Source: Gammaproteobacteria bacterium (lineage in GTDB: Bacteria; Pseudomonadota; Gammaproteobacteria; Eutrophobiales; Eutrophobiaceae). Taken from it: a stretch of 7,299 nt of DNA. Below the pieces are notes generated by a model that was not told the DNA's origin, did no database searches, and saw only the letters and a list, made by a program, of their open reading frames with translations. The stretch covers positions 1-7,299 of the forward strand of contig QNEM01000101.1 in assembly GCA_003645215.1 (NCBI GenBank), given 5' to 3'. Of this stretch, positions 6,938 through 7,299 are shown in pieces. Position 1 is the first letter of the stretch; every line of letters begins with the position of its first letter. The position numbers and the translations under genes were made by a program.

Positions 6938-6949
6938 GGAGGGGGTTTG
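6938..6949 (+). promoter_or_regulatory. Strong ribosome binding site of gltA
   Basis: GGAGG (6938-6942), inside a longer run of G, sits seven bases before the ATG at 6950. An in-frame TAG at 6929-6931 prevents a longer start. A TTG immediately before the ATG is in frame but less likely to be used. Confidence 0.8.
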
Positions 6950-7299
6950 ATGTCTCATACGGTGACAATTACCGATAACAAGACCGGTAAACAAATAGAG
7001 TGTCCGGTGCATGAGGGGACTTATGGCGATCCAGTCATAGACGCCAGTGCATTAAATAAGGAACTCGGCATGTTCACTATAGACCCGGGCTACGGTATTA
7101 CAGCCTCATGCCGGAGTTCAATTACCTACCTCGATGGTGAAAAAGGTGTACTTTTGCATCGTGGATATCCCATTGAGCAACTGGCAGAAAAGAGTAGCTA
7201 CCTGGAAGTTTGTTATTTATTGCTCTATGGAGAGTTGCCCACAGAAATAGAATTTACCCAGTTTCGTGCAGATTTGAATAAACGCAACCTGGTGCATGA
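6950..7299 (+). CDS. gltA: Citrate synthase, N-terminal 116 codons, cut by window edge
   Basis: Citrate synthase condenses acetyl-CoA with oxaloacetate to give citrate, the entry step of the TCA cycle, in the cytosol. The frame is open from the ATG at 6950 to the window end, about a quarter of the usual 430 residues or so. The segment matches the N-terminal region of GltA-type enzymes: a short beta-rich start (HTVTITDNKTGK), HEGTYGDPVIDAS (21-33), GMFTIDPGYGITASC (40-54), ITYLDGEKGVLLHRGYPIEQL (58-78) and SSYLEVCYLLLYGELPT (82-98). The extended N-terminal domain is that of the larger enzymes, such as E. coli GltA, rather than the short archaeal or Gram-positive type. Catalytic His and Asp residues lie beyond the window. 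It is divergent from sucA. A methylcitrate synthase is less likely given this N-terminal domain and context. Confidence 0.94.
   Translation, partial: MSHTVTITDNKTGKQIECPVHEGTYGDPVIDASALNKELGMFTIDPGYGITASCRSSITYLDGEKGVLLHRGYPIEQLAEKSSYLEVCYLLLYGELPTEIEFTQFRADLNKRNLVH

Larger units (their letters stand above)
6642..6949. promoter_or_regulatory. Divergent control region between sucA and gltA
   Basis: The 308 nt lie between two divergent starts and must carry signals for both. On the sucA side are AAGGA (6648-6652), a palindrome at 6722-6735 and a small inverted repeat at 6738-6754. The middle is AT-rich (about 6799-6838), with GTTTAAAC and runs of six T and seven A around CAT. On the gltA side are an inverted repeat (6840-6854), a plausible promoter (6866-6895) and a strong ribosome binding site (6938-6942). 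I could not assign a convincing sucA promoter. Frames of 11-12 codons at 6789 and 6874 lack ribosome binding sites. Confidence 0.7.

Overview
The window is a compact piece of central carbon metabolism from a Pseudomonadota bacterium, most likely a gammaproteobacterium. That placement rests on remembered family sequences, not a search. The E1 and citrate synthase resemble the Escherichia coli SucA and GltA types. The E3 resembles the Pseudomonas LpdG type, with a short insert ahead of its redox-disulfide motif. The genus cannot be named. I see no mobile element, CRISPR array, tRNA or rRNA.

Layout from left to right: the 5' half of a thiolase gene (acetyl-CoA acetyltransferase, minus strand, cut by the left edge); a 241-nt gap with a tandem repeat and two small hairpins; then a minus-strand cluster transcribed right to left as sucA (E1), sucB (E2), lpdA (E3). 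A 308-nt divergent intergenic region follows, then the first 116 codons of a citrate synthase gene (gltA) on the plus strand, cut by the right edge.

The three complete genes encode the whole 2-oxoglutarate dehydrogenase complex. SucA decarboxylates 2-oxoglutarate on thiamine diphosphate. SucB carries the succinyl group on a lipoyl lysine and transfers it to CoA. LpdA reoxidises the lipoyl group and makes NADH. Citrate synthase performs the entry step of the same cycle from the opposite side of the shared control region, so that region can set the balance of the two TCA steps. The thiolase interconverts two acetyl-CoA with acetoacetyl-CoA plus CoA. It may be a separately expressed unit or a distal part of the cluster. 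No sucCD lies between lpdA and the thiolase.

The genes look intact and ordinary. The points worth a second look are small: palindromes in the divergent control region, a possible internal promoter ahead of sucB, an altered loop in the E2 subunit-binding domain, a 19-bp tandem repeat ahead of the thiolase, and the gene order itself. I found no sign of a previously undescribed system.
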